DNA from: Ferrigenium kumadai
GTDB taxonomy: Bacteria; Pseudomonadota; Gammaproteobacteria; Burkholderiales; Gallionellaceae
Direction of reading: 5' to 3'
Length of the DNA: 64,000 bases
Assembly (NCBI RefSeq): GCF_018324385.1
Contig: NZ_AP019536.1
Span: 806,001-870,000 of the forward strand
Positions 33,991 to 42,570 of this stretch are shown piece by piece. Positions within the stretch are counted from its first letter, which is position 1, and each line of letters opens with the position of its first letter. A program made the position numbers and the translations under genes. A model generated the notes under the pieces. It was not told the origin of the DNA. It ran no database searches and worked only from the letters and a program-made list of their open reading frames with translations.

Positions 33991-34638
33991 TTACTTCGCG
34001 CCTTTGCTGGCCGGTTCACCGGGCAGGCAATCGCCTGCCGGCAGTCCTTCGCACTGTTTTCCCATGTCGCGCTTGAATTGCTGGCGCTCTTCCGGCGTCA
34101 TCTTCTCGAAGCGTTCGCGCATTTCCTTGCGGTGCTCCGCGCGTTGCTCCGGGGTCATGTCGCGCCAGTATTCATTCATCTTTTCCCGCATCTTATTGCG
34201 GTCTTCCGGCGACATTTTCTCCCAGTGGTCGTGCATCTGCTTGCGGCGTTCGGCGCGCTGCTCAGGGGTCAGGCTGTCCCATTCCTTGCGCATCTCTTCA
34301 TTGTAGGAACGGCGGTCTTCCGGCGACATGCGCTTCATGTCCTCGTGCAGCCTCTCGCTCATGGTCTTGCGTTCCTCGGGCGACATCTTCTCCCAGTGAT
34401 CGCGCATCGCCTTGTGGTGTGCGGCGCGCTGTTCGGGTGTCAGTTTCTGCATCTCCTTGTGCATTGCCTCGCGCTCCTTGGCGCGCTGTTCCGGTGTCAT
34501 GGTCTTCATGCGTTCCAGGCGCTGGATGTGCTCTTGCACGTAAGGGGCGCCTGCGGATGCGGTATCAGCAGCCAGGGCGTTCAGGTTCAACGAGGCGACG
34601 ATGCCTGCGGCGATCATTGTCTTCAATATGGTGTTCAT
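33991..34638 (-). CDS. Exported protein of eight 19-residue repeats (CpxP/Spy-like?)
   Basis: A 215-residue protein with signal peptide (cleavage probably after ALA, about residue 23). Residues 47-198 are eight exact-length tandem repeats of 19 residues on the pattern (M/L)(T/S)PE(Q/E/D)R followed by charged, Trp/Met-containing helix. A short Cys-containing tail (199-215) follows. The LTPEQR motif recalls the LTxxQ motifs of the periplasmic chaperones CpxP and Spy, but those have two copies, not eight. It is divergent from an OmpR-type two-component system, the same layout as cpxP with cpxRA. Function is inferred only. Confidence 0.8.
   Translation of the reverse strand: MNTILKTMIAAGIVASLNLNALAADTASAGAPYVQEHIQRLERMKTMTPEQRAKEREAMHKEMQKLTPEQRAAHHKAMRDHWEKMSPEERKTMSERLHEDMKRMSPEDRRSYNEEMRKEWDSLTPEQRAERRKQMHDHWEKMSPEDRNKMREKMNEYWRDMTPEQRAEHRKEMRERFEKMTPEERQQFKRDMGKQCEGLPAGDCLPGEPASKGAK
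34045..34500 (-). repeat. Eight in-frame 57-bp tandem repeats
   Basis: The coding repeats of the gene above are each 57 bp with no length variation, covering 456 bp. The DNA copies have diverged but keep the ATGACGCCGGAAGAGCG-like core. Such arrays may change copy number by slippage or recombination. Confidence 0.9.
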
Positions 34639-34821
34639 GGTGTTCTCCTGCTGGATGGTCGAATCATGCCGTAATCGGCCCTGCATGGCCGTTCAACCGG
34701 GTTGTCGAATGACGATGGCCGGCCACTGGTTGGCGTGTAGCGCATGATGCGATGGAACTGTAAGTGGAGTATTTATACTAAGGGCGGGATTGTAAATGAT
34801 TGTTGCGGCGCGCCGCGATGC

Positions 34822-34847
34822 TCACAATTCCTTACAGCCATCTACAG
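34822..34847 (+). promoter_or_regulatory. Candidate response-regulator binding repeats
   Basis: TACAG occurs at 34833-34837 and again at 34843-34847, a 10-bp period with a 5-nt spacer, and TCACA at 34822 adds a third near-phase element. OmpR/CpxR-type regulators bind direct repeats of this spacing. The site lies 22 bases before the regulator gene, in the divergent region shared with the repeat protein. Confidence 0.4.
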
Positions 34848-34868
34848 TGTTCGGATTATCATGCGACC

Positions 34869-35588
34869 ATGAGTGACCCAAACCGCATTCTCATTATCGA
34901 CGACGACGCGCGCTTGCGCGAATTGCTGCTGCGCTATCTCGGCGAGCAGGGCTTCGACGCCCGTGCCGTCCATGACGGCGAGGCGATGGACAAGGCGCTG
35001 CGTCTGGGGCGTTATCAACTGCTGGTGCTCGATCTGATGCTGCCTGGAGAAGATGGCCTTGCCATCCTGCGCAGATTGCGCGCTTCGGGAGAGAGCGTGC
35101 CGGTGATCCTGCTCACCGCAAAGGGTGATGAAGTGGATCGCATCGTCGGTCTGGAGATGGGGGCGGACGATTACCTGCCCAAGCCGTTCAACCCGCGTGA
35201 ACTGGTCGCGCGCATCAACGCCGTGTTGCGCCGCAAGGGCGGACAGCCGATCGGCGCGCCCGATGCCGAAGAAAAGACCGTGAGCTTCGGCGATTGCGAA
35301 CTGAATCTCGCCACGCGCATCCTTACCAAGTCCGGTGCGCCGGTTGTGCTGACCACCGGCGAGTTCGCCTTGCTCAAGGTACTTGTGACACACCCGCGCA
35401 AGCCGCTGTCGCGCGACAAGCTGATGGAGCTGGCGCGCGGGCGCGGTCACGACCCGTTCGACCGCGCCATCGACGTGCAGGTCTCGCGCCTGCGCAAGCT
35501 GGTCGAACCCGACTCCGCGAATCCGCGCTTCATCCAGACGGTGTGGGGACACGGTTACGTGTTCGTGCCGGACGGAGTGAAGTCTTGA
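34869..35588 (+). CDS. OmpR-family response regulator
   Basis: A 239-residue regulator: receiver (1-120, D55 in VLDLMLPGEDG, Lys in LPKPFNPREL) and OmpR winged-helix DNA-binding domain (about 140-235, LTTGEFALLKVL, RAIDVQVSRLRKLVE, WGHGYVFVP). It most resembles OmpR itself. ATG 34869 is chosen because the frame upstream has no homology. It is coupled to the kinase gene by a TTGA overlap. The likely target is the divergent repeat protein; this is inference. Confidence 0.93.
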   Translation: MSDPNRILIIDDDARLRELLLRYLGEQGFDARAVHDGEAMDKALRLGRYQLLVLDLMLPGEDGLAILRRLRASGESVPVILLTAKGDEVDRIVGLEMGADDYLPKPFNPRELVARINAVLRRKGGQPIGAPDAEEKTVSFGDCELNLATRILTKSGAPVVLTTGEFALLKVLVTHPRKPLSRDKLMELARGRGHDPFDRAIDVQVSRLRKLVEPDSANPRFIQTVWGHGYVFVPDGVKS

Positions 35589-36883
35589 GATTCCTTCCCC
35601 GGACGATACTGGGGCGCGCCTTCCTGCTCATCGGGGTACTGATCGCGCTGTCGGTTGCCGCGTCGGTGACGATTTTCCGCCACGCCGTGCAGGAGCCTCG
35701 CGTGCAGCAGATGGCGGAACTGGTGGTGTCGGCGGTCAACCTCACCCGCGCCGCCGTGCTGTCCTCCGCACCGGAATGGCGCGGTGCGCTGCTGGAGGAA
35801 CTGCGCGATGCAGAAGGCATGCGCGTGCAATTGGCCGATGCCGCCGACGTGATCCAGCCCATGCCGGAGCATCCGTCTGAACTCCGGCTGATGATGGATG
35901 AGGCGCGCAACCGCCTGGGGGGCGACACACGCTTTGCCGCCAGGCTCAACGGCGCGGAAGGTCTGTGGGTGAGTTTTCGTATCGGCGGGGACGAGTTCTG
36001 GCTGTCGCTGCCCAGGGAGCACATCGACCATCCGCTTTCGCAGGTGTTGCTGGCGTGGGGCAGCATGGTGTTCCTGCTCGCCCTGGTCGGCGCCTACTTC
36101 ATTGCGCGCCAGGTGGCGTGGCCCCTGAAACGGCTCGAACATGCGGCACATGAGGTGGGCGAGGGCCATATGCCGCCGCCGTTGCCGGAACGGGGTGCAC
36201 AGGAGATCGCAACCGTATCGCACGCCTTTAACCAGATGTCCTCCGACCTCGCCGCGAGCGAGCGGGAGCGAGCGCTGGTGCTGGCAGGGATCTCGCACGA
36301 CCTGCGCACCCCGCTGACGCGCGTGCGCATCGCCGCCGAGCTGACCGCGGATGCCTCGCTGCGCGAAGGGTTGGTCGCTGACGTGGAACAGATGGATGCC
36401 GTGATCCAGCAGTTCCTCGATTATGCCCGCCTCGACGAGAGCGAGGTCTCCGTGCCGACCGATGTGCATGCACTGGTGCGCGAGGTCGCACAGAGCTTTT
36501 CGGCGCAGGCCAGGTCGCTCGACCTCGACCTGCAACCGTTGCCCCAATTTTCTGTCAGGCCGCTGCTGCTGAAACGCGCGTTATCCAACCTCCTGGAAAA
36601 TGCCATCAAGTATGGCGGTGGCGAGATCACCGTGCGGCTGCACCGCATGGACAGCGGGGTCGAACTGAGCGTGGCCGACCGCGGTGCAGGTATCCCCGAC
36701 GAACTGCGCGAAACGGCCAAGCGCCCGTTCATGCGCCTGCAAACTGCGCGCAGCGATGCCGGCGGATCCGGCCTGGGCTTGGCCATCGTCGAGCGCGCCG
36801 CGCATCTGCATGGCGGCAAGTTTCATCTGGAAGGTCGTGAAGGGGGCGGGCTGTTAGCTAGGCTGGTGTTGCCGGACCGCTGA
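35585..36883 (+). CDS. EnvZ-like sensor histidine kinase
   Basis: A 432-residue kinase with TM1 (about 10-31), periplasmic domain (about 35-152), TM2 (about 153-174), HAMP, HisKA with H238 (GISHDLRTPLTR) and HATPase ending GSGLGLAIVERAA. The likely start is TTG 35585, overlapping the regulator stop as TTGA with GGAG seven bases upstream; no ATG or GTG lies in frame near there. EnvZ/OmpR pairing fits the neighbour. Its 3' end overlaps the convergent helicase gene by 26 bp. Confidence 0.9.
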   Translation: MRFLPRTILGRAFLLIGVLIALSVAASVTIFRHAVQEPRVQQMAELVVSAVNLTRAAVLSSAPEWRGALLEELRDAEGMRVQLADAADVIQPMPEHPSELRLMMDEARNRLGGDTRFAARLNGAEGLWVSFRIGGDEFWLSLPREHIDHPLSQVLLAWGSMVFLLALVGAYFIARQVAWPLKRLEHAAHEVGEGHMPPPLPERGAQEIATVSHAFNQMSSDLAASERERALVLAGISHDLRTPLTRVRIAAELTADASLREGLVADVEQMDAVIQQFLDYARLDESEVSVPTDVHALVREVAQSFSAQARSLDLDLQPLPQFSVRPLLLKRALSNLLENAIKYGGGEITVRLHRMDSGVELSVADRGAGIPDELRETAKRPFMRLQTARSDAGGSGLGLAIVERAAHLHGGKFHLEGREGGGLLARLVLPDR

Positions 36884-38795
36884 AGAATTCCACCGCAACC
36901 GCCTCGTCGCGAGTGCGCTTGAACGGCGGCAGACTCTGCCAGATGCGCCTGCCGTAGTGCTTGCCGATGATGCGCGGGTCGCAGATCATCAGCACACCGC
37001 GGTCGTTCTCGTCGCGGATCAGTCGCCCCGCGCCCTGTTTCAGCGTGATGATGGCGCGCGGCAACTGGTATTCCATGAAGGCGTTGTGCCCCTGTTTCTT
37101 CAGTTGTTCGATGCGCGCCGACAGCACCGGATCGTCGGGCGGGGCGAACGGCAGCTTGTCGATGATGACCAGCGACAGCGCTTCACCTCGCACGTCCACG
37201 CCCTCCCAGAACGACTGGCTGCCGAGCAGCACCGCGTTGCCATGCTCCCTGAATCGGCTCAGCAGTTCGTTGCGCGAGCCTTCTCCCTGCAGCATCAGCG
37301 GATAGTCCCAGCCGCGCCGGTCGAATTCCGCCTGCAAGATCTCATGTGCGCGCTGCATCGCGCGCAGGCTGGTGAACAGCAGGAAGGCGCGTCCCTTGCT
37401 GGCCTCGATCAGGGGGAGTGCCGCCTGAACCACAGCTTCTGTGTAGCCCTCGCTGTTCGGCTCGGGCAGGTTCTGCGGCACGTACAGCAGGCCCTGTTCG
37501 CCGTAGTTGAACGGGCTGTCCCAGCAGGCGGTTTGCGCCTTGAGCAGACCCATCTCGCCCTGGTAGTGGGAGAAATCCTGTTTCACCGCGAGCGTGGCCG
37601 AGGTGAATATCCACGCACGCGCGCTGCCGTCGATCTGCTTCTCGAATATCTCCGCGATGGACAATGGCGTGGTGTTGAGTTGCAGCGAATGATGGAACAC
37701 CTCGAGCCAGCGCACCTTGTCCGGCGCGTCGCCGTCCTGCCATTGCTTCAGCTGTTGCGACAAGGCCTGTGCGCGCTGCCAGCAGTTCTCCAGCCCCTCG
37801 CTGCGCTCCGCCTGCTTCTCCAGCAGGCCGGAGAGTTGCGCGAGCTTCTCGTGCGCCGCCTTCAGTGCGGACGGGAATTCCTTGAATCCCTCCGCGACGC
37901 TGGCGGGCAAGCGTCCTTCCTTCTTGAATGACAGACGCAGGTCGCGCGCGACCTTGTCCAGTTCGTCGCAGCCCTTGGGCAGCGCAGCGAAATCCTTGGC
38001 CGAAGTCAGTGCCTCGATGCGCGCGTCTTGCGACAGGTCGAGCAGCTGCGAGGTCGAGATGCTCTCGCCGAAGAACAGGCTGGCGGTCTCCGGCAGCTGG
38101 TGCGCCTCGTCGAAGATCACCGTGTTGCAGGTGGGCAGCAGCTCGGCCACGCCCTCGTCGCGCAGCATCACGTCGGCGAAGAACAGGTGATGGTTCACCA
38201 CCACCACGTCGGCTTCCATCGCCTCCTTGCGCGCCTTGAGAACGAAGCATTCCGAGTGCTGGGGGCATTCCTGACCGAGGCAGTTGTCGCGCGTCGAGGT
38301 CACGTTCATCCAGATCGGCGCGTTCTCCGGCACGTCGGCCAGCCCGCTCTTGTCGCCGCTCAGCGACTCCTTGGCGTAGCTCACGATCTTGCCCAGATGC
38401 TTCACATCCTCGCGTGTCTTGAACAGCCCGTTCGATTGGGCCAGTTCCAGATGGTAGTGGCACACATAGTTCGAGCGCCCCTTGAGCAGTGCCACCGACA
38501 CCGGCGCCTTCAGCGCGTCGCGCACCATCGGCAGGTCTTTCTGGAACAGCTGGTCCTGCAGGTTCTTGGTGCCGGTCGAGATGATCACCTTGCCGCCGTT
38601 GAGCAGCGCGGGAACCAGATAGGCGAAGGTCTTGCCCGTGCCCGTTCCCGCTTCGGCCACCAGGATAGCGTTGCCGCGGATCGCCTCGGCCACGGCCATC
38701 GCCATCTCCCGCTGTTGTGCGCGCGGGCGGAAAGACGCCACCTCGGAGGTAAGCGGGCTCTGATCGGAAAAGAAACGTTCGACTTCGGTGGACAC
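36858..38795 (-). CDS. DinG/YoaA-type iron-sulfur DNA helicase
   Basis: A 645-residue superfamily 2 helicase of the XPD/DinG group. Walker A is AGTGTGKT (49-56), the Walker B is FDEAHQLPE, and four cysteines C112, C172, C177 and C183 form the expected 4Fe-4S site. The C-terminal motifs GSQSFWEGVD and KQGAGRLIRD are complete. It is closest to YoaA, which helps repair forks with the clamp loader chi subunit; DinG unwinds R-loops and forks. No LexA box is apparent in the short upstream region. Confidence 0.92.
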   Translation of the reverse strand: MSTEVERFFSDQSPLTSEVASFRPRAQQREMAMAVAEAIRGNAILVAEAGTGTGKTFAYLVPALLNGGKVIISTGTKNLQDQLFQKDLPMVRDALKAPVSVALLKGRSNYVCHYHLELAQSNGLFKTREDVKHLGKIVSYAKESLSGDKSGLADVPENAPIWMNVTSTRDNCLGQECPQHSECFVLKARKEAMEADVVVVNHHLFFADVMLRDEGVAELLPTCNTVIFDEAHQLPETASLFFGESISTSQLLDLSQDARIEALTSAKDFAALPKGCDELDKVARDLRLSFKKEGRLPASVAEGFKEFPSALKAAHEKLAQLSGLLEKQAERSEGLENCWQRAQALSQQLKQWQDGDAPDKVRWLEVFHHSLQLNTTPLSIAEIFEKQIDGSARAWIFTSATLAVKQDFSHYQGEMGLLKAQTACWDSPFNYGEQGLLYVPQNLPEPNSEGYTEAVVQAALPLIEASKGRAFLLFTSLRAMQRAHEILQAEFDRRGWDYPLMLQGEGSRNELLSRFREHGNAVLLGSQSFWEGVDVRGEALSLVIIDKLPFAPPDDPVLSARIEQLKKQGHNAFMEYQLPRAIITLKQGAGRLIRDENDRGVLMICDPRIIGKHYGRRIWQSLPPFKRTRDEAVAVEFFSGPATPA

Positions 38796-38918
38796 GGGGG
38801 AAATTAACTAAGCAATCAGGATGATAGATTTTCAGGGAAGACGTGACTTATAGTGCGGCAGCGATTTTACGCGATGACAGAGTGGAGAGTGGGGATTTCG
38901 ATGCCCCGCAGCATTTTT

Positions 38919-38950
38919 GTTGGGTATCGCTACGCTCAACCCAACCTACG
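38919..38950. repeat. REP-like palindromic element
   Basis: GTTGGGT and ACCCAAC are separated by 13 bases and followed by CTACG. This is the familiar proteobacterial extragenic palindrome. A degraded relative lies at 58077-58108. It ends 15 bases before yaiI. Confidence 0.6.
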
Positions 38951-38965
38951 AAAGCTTACAAAGAT

Positions 38966-39412
38966 ATGCAGATTTATGTGGACGCCGATGCGTGTCCGAA
39001 AGTCATCAAGGAAATCCTGTTCCGCGCGGCGGAGAGGCTGCAGATCCAGTTGACGCTGGTGGCGAACAAGATGCTGTATTGCCCGCCATCGCGGGTGATA
39101 CGGGCGATGCAGGTACCGGCGGGTTTCGATGTGGCCGATAACAAGATCGCTCAACTGGTTGAGCCGGGCGACCTGGTGGTCACCGCGGATATCCCGCTTG
39201 CCGCCGATGTGATCGCACGGGGCGGCCATGCCTTGAATCCGCGCGGGGAGTTCTATACCAAAGACACGATCCAGGAAAAGCTGACCATGCGCAACTTCAT
39301 GGACGGCCTGCGCAGCAGCGGCGTGGAGACGGGCGGCCCGTCGGCATTCAGTCAGCGAGACACTCAGGCGTTTGCGAAGCAGCTGGACAAGTTTCTGGCG
39401 AAGCGTCCGTAG
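38966..39412 (+). CDS. YaiI/YqxD family protein (DUF188)
   Basis: A 148-residue protein of the UPF0178/YaiI family with a PIN-like fold. The start [16 protein letters not shown] is the family signature (acidic DADACP), and [11 protein letters not shown] plus NPRGEFYT follow. The biochemical role is unknown; a nuclease-like activity is a guess from the fold. ATG 38966 is chosen by homology; the frame is open 41 codons upstream through the REP element. No strong ribosome site is seen. Confidence 0.9.
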   Translation: MQIYVDADACPKVIKEILFRAAERLQIQLTLVANKMLYCPPSRVIRAMQVPAGFDVADNKIAQLVEPGDLVVTADIPLAADVIARGGHALNPRGEFYTKDTIQEKLTMRNFMDGLRSSGVETGGPSAFSQRDTQAFAKQLDKFLAKRP

Positions 39413-39567
39413 CAAGGTCCCCTCGATGTGCGCAGGCACACGCTCCCCTTGTGGTTCCGGCAGTAAGCAAATCAGCGTATGGAATCCCCCAAGGGTTGCT
39501 GGTTATAGTGCGGACGCATCGATTCGCACCAAATTCGAGCTGGATCAATCACCCATAAGGAGCCGCC

Positions 39568-39990
39568 ATGAAGCCTCGCATCTCTCTGATTACTCTGGGC
39601 GTGGACGATCTGGAAAGATCGCTTGCGTTCTACCGCGACGGCCTCGGGTTGCCGACGCAGGGGATCATCGGCACGGAGTTCGAGCACGGAGCCGTGGCCT
39701 TCTTCGATCTGAATGCGGGATTGAAACTGGCGATCTGGCAGCGGGCCAATATTGCATACGACTGCGGTGTTCCTCTTGGGGCCCCAAGTTCTACCGAGTT
39801 CACGCTCGGACACAATGTCGCTTCCAAAGCAGAAGTCGATACGGTAATGGAACAAGCCAAAAAGGCAGGCGCCGTCATCGTGAAGTCAGCGCAGGATGCG
39901 TTCTGGGGCGGCTACTCGGGCTATTTCAAAGACCCCGACGGGCATCTATGGGAGGTCGCATGGAACCCGCAATGGGAACTTGCAGAATGA
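39568..39990 (+). CDS. VOC superfamily (glyoxalase/bleomycin-resistance fold) protein
   Basis: A 140-residue single-domain VOC protein: LITLGVDDLERSLAFYRDGL at the start and YFKDPDGHLWEVAWNP at the end, with the metal-ligand Glu of WEVAWNP. Many such proteins are uncharacterised; glyoxalase I, dioxygenase or drug-binding roles cannot be distinguished. A clear AAGGAG precedes the ATG. A 7-bp stem (ATGAGGA/TCCTCAT, 39987-40010) spans the stop codon but has no T-run. Confidence 0.88.
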   Translation: MKPRISLITLGVDDLERSLAFYRDGLGLPTQGIIGTEFEHGAVAFFDLNAGLKLAIWQRANIAYDCGVPLGAPSSTEFTLGHNVASKAEVDTVMEQAKKAGAVIVKSAQDAFWGGYSGYFKDPDGHLWEVAWNPQWELAE

Positions 39991-40092
39991 GGATGGCTGG
40001 CCGTCCTCATCCACGACGGCAGGCGTCATGAAATAGAGTCATTCTCGGGATTCCTCCCCGGGAGTTGCTTCCGGCGTCATCAGATTGATTCC

Positions 40093-40123
40093 TTACAATA
40101 AAACTCAAGTTTGCGTGTAGAAT
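40093..40123 (+). promoter_or_regulatory. Possible promoter of the cytochrome operon
   Basis: TTACAA (40093-40098) and TAGAAT (40118-40123) have a long 19-base spacer. The leader to the cytochrome b start is then about 190 bases and contains no gene that I can support. Confidence 0.3.
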
Positions 40124-40314
40124 GCGCGCCGCATTTATACGGCTATTCAAAAAAAGTTTTTTCCGATAGAACCAAAGTTTTTTGCCATGGTCGGAAGCGC
40201 GTTTGTGCGCAGCTTCGAGGTGTCGAAGCGGACGCGAGTGCGTCGTTTGTCGGTCAATTGTTTGGGTGTGACATGCAGCAAATCGATAGAAATCGCATCA
40301 ATGAGGGCAGGACC

Positions 40315-40899
40315 GTGAAGGTCTGGGACCTGTTCATCCGTTTCTTCCACTGGACGCTGGTGCTGGGATGCGTGACAGCCTTCATCTCCGGCGAGGTCCA
40401 TGCTTCAGAGATCCATGTGCTGACCGGTTATGCCCTTTGCGCATTGCTGGTGGCGCGGGTGTATTGGGGATTCAAGGGCAGCGAGTTCGCGCGCTTCCGT
40501 TCTTTCATCTTTTCGGTCGGCGAGACGCTGGCCTATGTGCGTTCGATGTTCGGGAAACATCCCTGCAAGCATTACTTCGGGCATAACCCGGCGGGGGCGC
40601 TGATGGTGTTCACCCTGCTGGGATTGCTGGCCTCGCTGATGGTGACGGGGCTGGTGACCCTGGCTGCGATCGACTTCGAGGGGCCGCTGGTGTTCCTGGC
40701 GAACGTCGTGAGCGATGAGACCAGCTATGCGTTCCGTCATGTCCACGAGTTTCTTTCTACGGTTGGCCTGGTGCTGGTCGCATTCCACCTGATGGGCGTG
40801 GTGGGGGGCAGCATTCAGCACAATGAAAACCTGGTGAAGGCGATGGTCACGGGGAAGAAGGAATTGCCGGCGAATCAAAATGAGAATGGGGAACGTTAA
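40315..40899 (+). CDS. Cytochrome b561-type membrane heme protein
   Basis: A protein of about 194 residues of the four-helix cytochrome b561/Ni-hydrogenase b-type family. VKVWDLFIRFFHWTLVLG at the start, then SEIHVLTGYALCALLVARVYWGF, GHNPAGALMV and HVHEFLSTVGLVLVAFHLMGV provide the usual heme-ligand histidines. I prefer GTG 40315, which has AGGG seven bases upstream and begins at the typical family N-terminus; ATG 40273 (14 residues longer) is the alternative. It probably passes quinol electrons to the periplasmic cytochromes encoded downstream. Confidence 0.87.
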   Translation: MKVWDLFIRFFHWTLVLGCVTAFISGEVHASEIHVLTGYALCALLVARVYWGFKGSEFARFRSFIFSVGETLAYVRSMFGKHPCKHYFGHNPAGALMVFTLLGLLASLMVTGLVTLAAIDFEGPLVFLANVVSDETSYAFRHVHEFLSTVGLVLVAFHLMGVVGGSIQHNENLVKAMVTGKKELPANQNENGER

Positions 40900-40900
40900 A

Positions 40901-41518
40901 ATGAAGGGTATCAAGTTGATGTGGGGGGGCGCTCTATGCCTCGCGGCATTTTCAGGGACGGCATGGGCGCAGGATCAGGCGGCTGAGTTGCCGCTGCTCT
41001 CCAGCGAATACGTCAAGGACTACGAATCGTTCAAGCTGGCCGCGAACGAAACGGATGTGCTGGTCAAGAGGCCGGAAAACACTTCACCGGTATTGAAACA
41101 GCCCGAGTTCGAGTCCCCGATGTTCACCGGCACCAAGATGCACCAATACCTGGGGCTGGCGACCGTTGGTGCCGCCGCCGCGACGTTCCTGACCCATTTT
41201 CATCCCTGCGAAGGTCCAAACTGCGGCCCCCAGCCGCCGCGCAAGACGCACGGCGCGCATGCGAACCTGGGTAGGGCGACGGCCATCCTGGCGGCGGCGA
41301 CGGTCGCCACCGGTTTGCTCTATCACTGGGACGACTTCCATGCGGAAGACGGCGTGTCCGACCCCGACAACCTGCACGTCATACTGGGTGCGACCGGCGC
41401 TGCACTGATGGCTTATGCGATAAACAAGTCCGCACGCTCCACAGTGCCCACCAGCCATGCGGCGATGGCGGAACTGGGGGCGCTCAGCATGGTGGTCGCG
41501 ATCAAATTGACCTGGTGA
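40901..41518 (+). CDS. Membrane protein of unknown function, possible heme b carrier
   Basis: A 205-residue protein with signal-type N-terminus (to about AWA, residue 23) and four hydrophobic segments between about residues 85 and 205. Histidines recur at helix ends (KMHQYLGLAT, FLTHFHPCEGPNCG, THGAHANLGRA, LYHWDDFHAE, NLHVILG). This pattern resembles b561-like electron-transfer proteins, but I cannot assign a family. It begins one base after the cytochrome b stop region and lies before the SHP-like gene, so it belongs to the same operon. Confidence 0.78.
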   Translation: MKGIKLMWGGALCLAAFSGTAWAQDQAAELPLLSSEYVKDYESFKLAANETDVLVKRPENTSPVLKQPEFESPMFTGTKMHQYLGLATVGAAAATFLTHFHPCEGPNCGPQPPRKTHGAHANLGRATAILAAATVATGLLYHWDDFHAEDGVSDPDNLHVILGATGAALMAYAINKSARSTVPTSHAAMAELGALSMVVAIKLTW

Positions 41519-41530
41519 TGGAGAGATAGA

Positions 41531-41935
41531 GTGAAGAAGACATACACATTGATGGCAGTGATCGGCGCGTTGTTCATGGCTTCCAACGCTTGGGCGACTC
41601 CGGCTACCGACGGGCTGTTCGCGCGCTACAAGTCCCAGGGCGCACCAGGCTTCGATGCCGAACGCGGCAAGAAGAACTGGACCAAACGGGTCAAGAGCGA
41701 GGGAGGCGAGATGATGTCCTGCACCACTTGCCACGGCGACGACCTGACCAAGCCGGGCAAGCATAACAAGACCAGCAAGGTCATCCAGCCGATGGCGCCG
41801 AGCGCCAATCCTGAGCGCCTCACCGATGCGAAGAAGGTCGAGAAGTGGTTCAAGCGCAACTGCAACGACGCATGGGGACGCGAGTGCACGGCGCAGGAGA
41901 AGGGCGATTTCCTCAAGTTCCTCTTGGCCAAATAA
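41531..41935 (+). CDS. SHP-like monoheme cytochrome c (DUF1924)
   Basis: A 134-residue periplasmic cytochrome: signal peptide (about 1-22), heme motif CTTCH (64-68) and CNDAWGREC near the C-terminus, where two cysteines can form the disulfide loop known in sphaeroides heme protein. SHP binds oxygen and nitric oxide at a heme whose sixth ligand can be displaced. Start is GTG 41531. The cytochrome b, SHP and diheme cytochrome combination is an established operon type in proteobacteria. Confidence 0.9.
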   Translation: MKKTYTLMAVIGALFMASNAWATPATDGLFARYKSQGAPGFDAERGKKNWTKRVKSEGGEMMSCTTCHGDDLTKPGKHNKTSKVIQPMAPSANPERLTDAKKVEKWFKRNCNDAWGRECTAQEKGDFLKFLLAK

Positions 41936-41949
41936 CGATGGGAGAGATG

Positions 41950-42510
41950 ATGCAAAACAGATTCAAAGCGGCCATGCTGGCCGCAGGATTATTGACCAGC
42001 AGCGGCGCTGTCCTGGCCGAAGAGACTTTCACTGGGTGGTGGATCAGCCCGTGGCGTCACAAGGAAGTAAAGCCGGTCGACAACAAGACCTGGAAGGAAG
42101 AATGCGGCTCTTGCCACATGGCTTATCCGCCCGGCCTGTTGCCGAGCAAATCCTGGGAAAAGCTGCTGAACGAAAAGGCCCTGGGCGATCACTTCGGTGA
42201 CGATGCTTCGCTGGACGAGGAGACGCTGAAGGAGATCCGCGATTACGCGCTGGCGAACGCGGCGGACAAGTCCTGGTACAAGCGCTCGCGCAAGATCGCG
42301 ATGGCGACCGAACAGGTTGAGGCACCGCTGCGCATCACCGAGGTGCGTTACATCAAGCGCAAGCACCACGAGATTCCCGAGAAGATGATCAAGGGCAACA
42401 AGGACGTGAAGTCGCTGAGCTTCTGCAACGCCTGCCACACCAAGGTGGAAGAAGGCACCTTCGATAACGACACCGTGCGGATTCCGAACTATCCGGACTG
42501 GAAGGACTGA
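41950..42510 (+). CDS. Diheme cytochrome c (DHC type)
   Basis: A 186-residue periplasmic cytochrome with a signal peptide (to about VLA, residue 23) and two heme motifs, CGSCH (52-56) and CNACH (159-163). It is the partner of SHP in known dhc-shp-cytb operons and would carry electrons between cytochrome b and SHP. ATG 41950 has GGGAG at a good distance; ATG 41938 or 41947 are also possible. The family assignment rests on motif spacing and context. A strong terminator follows. Confidence 0.9.
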   Translation: MQNRFKAAMLAAGLLTSSGAVLAEETFTGWWISPWRHKEVKPVDNKTWKEECGSCHMAYPPGLLPSKSWEKLLNEKALGDHFGDDASLDEETLKEIRDYALANAADKSWYKRSRKIAMATEQVEAPLRITEVRYIKRKHHEIPEKMIKGNKDVKSLSFCNACHTKVEEGTFDNDTVRIPNYPDWKD

Positions 42511-42530
42511 TAGCCTGGAGCCAGAATAAA

Positions 42531-42562
42531 GGGAACTCGCGTTTGCGAGTTCCCTTTTTTTC
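42531..42562. terminator. Terminator after the cytochrome operon (usable on both strands)
   Basis: A 10-bp stem GGGAACTCGC/GCGAGTTCCC with a 4-base loop is followed by eight T. On the minus strand it is followed by TTTATT, so it can also end the convergent emrB transcript. Confidence 0.9.
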
Positions 42563-42570
42563 GACCATAG

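Noticed and set aside
34045..34500. Regular 57-bp repeats as a possible CRISPR array
   Set aside because: There are no spacers; the repeats are contiguous, coding and in frame.
33982..34674. Long Leu/Ala-rich plus-strand reading frame opposite the eight-repeat protein
   Set aside because: It is the antisense image of the 57-bp repeats; the minus-strand frame has a signal peptide, a good start and a terminator.
35984..35998. GGDEF pentapeptide in the kinase at 35585-36883
   Set aside because: It falls in the periplasmic domain (FRIGGDEFW) without any other part of a cyclase domain, so it is a chance match.
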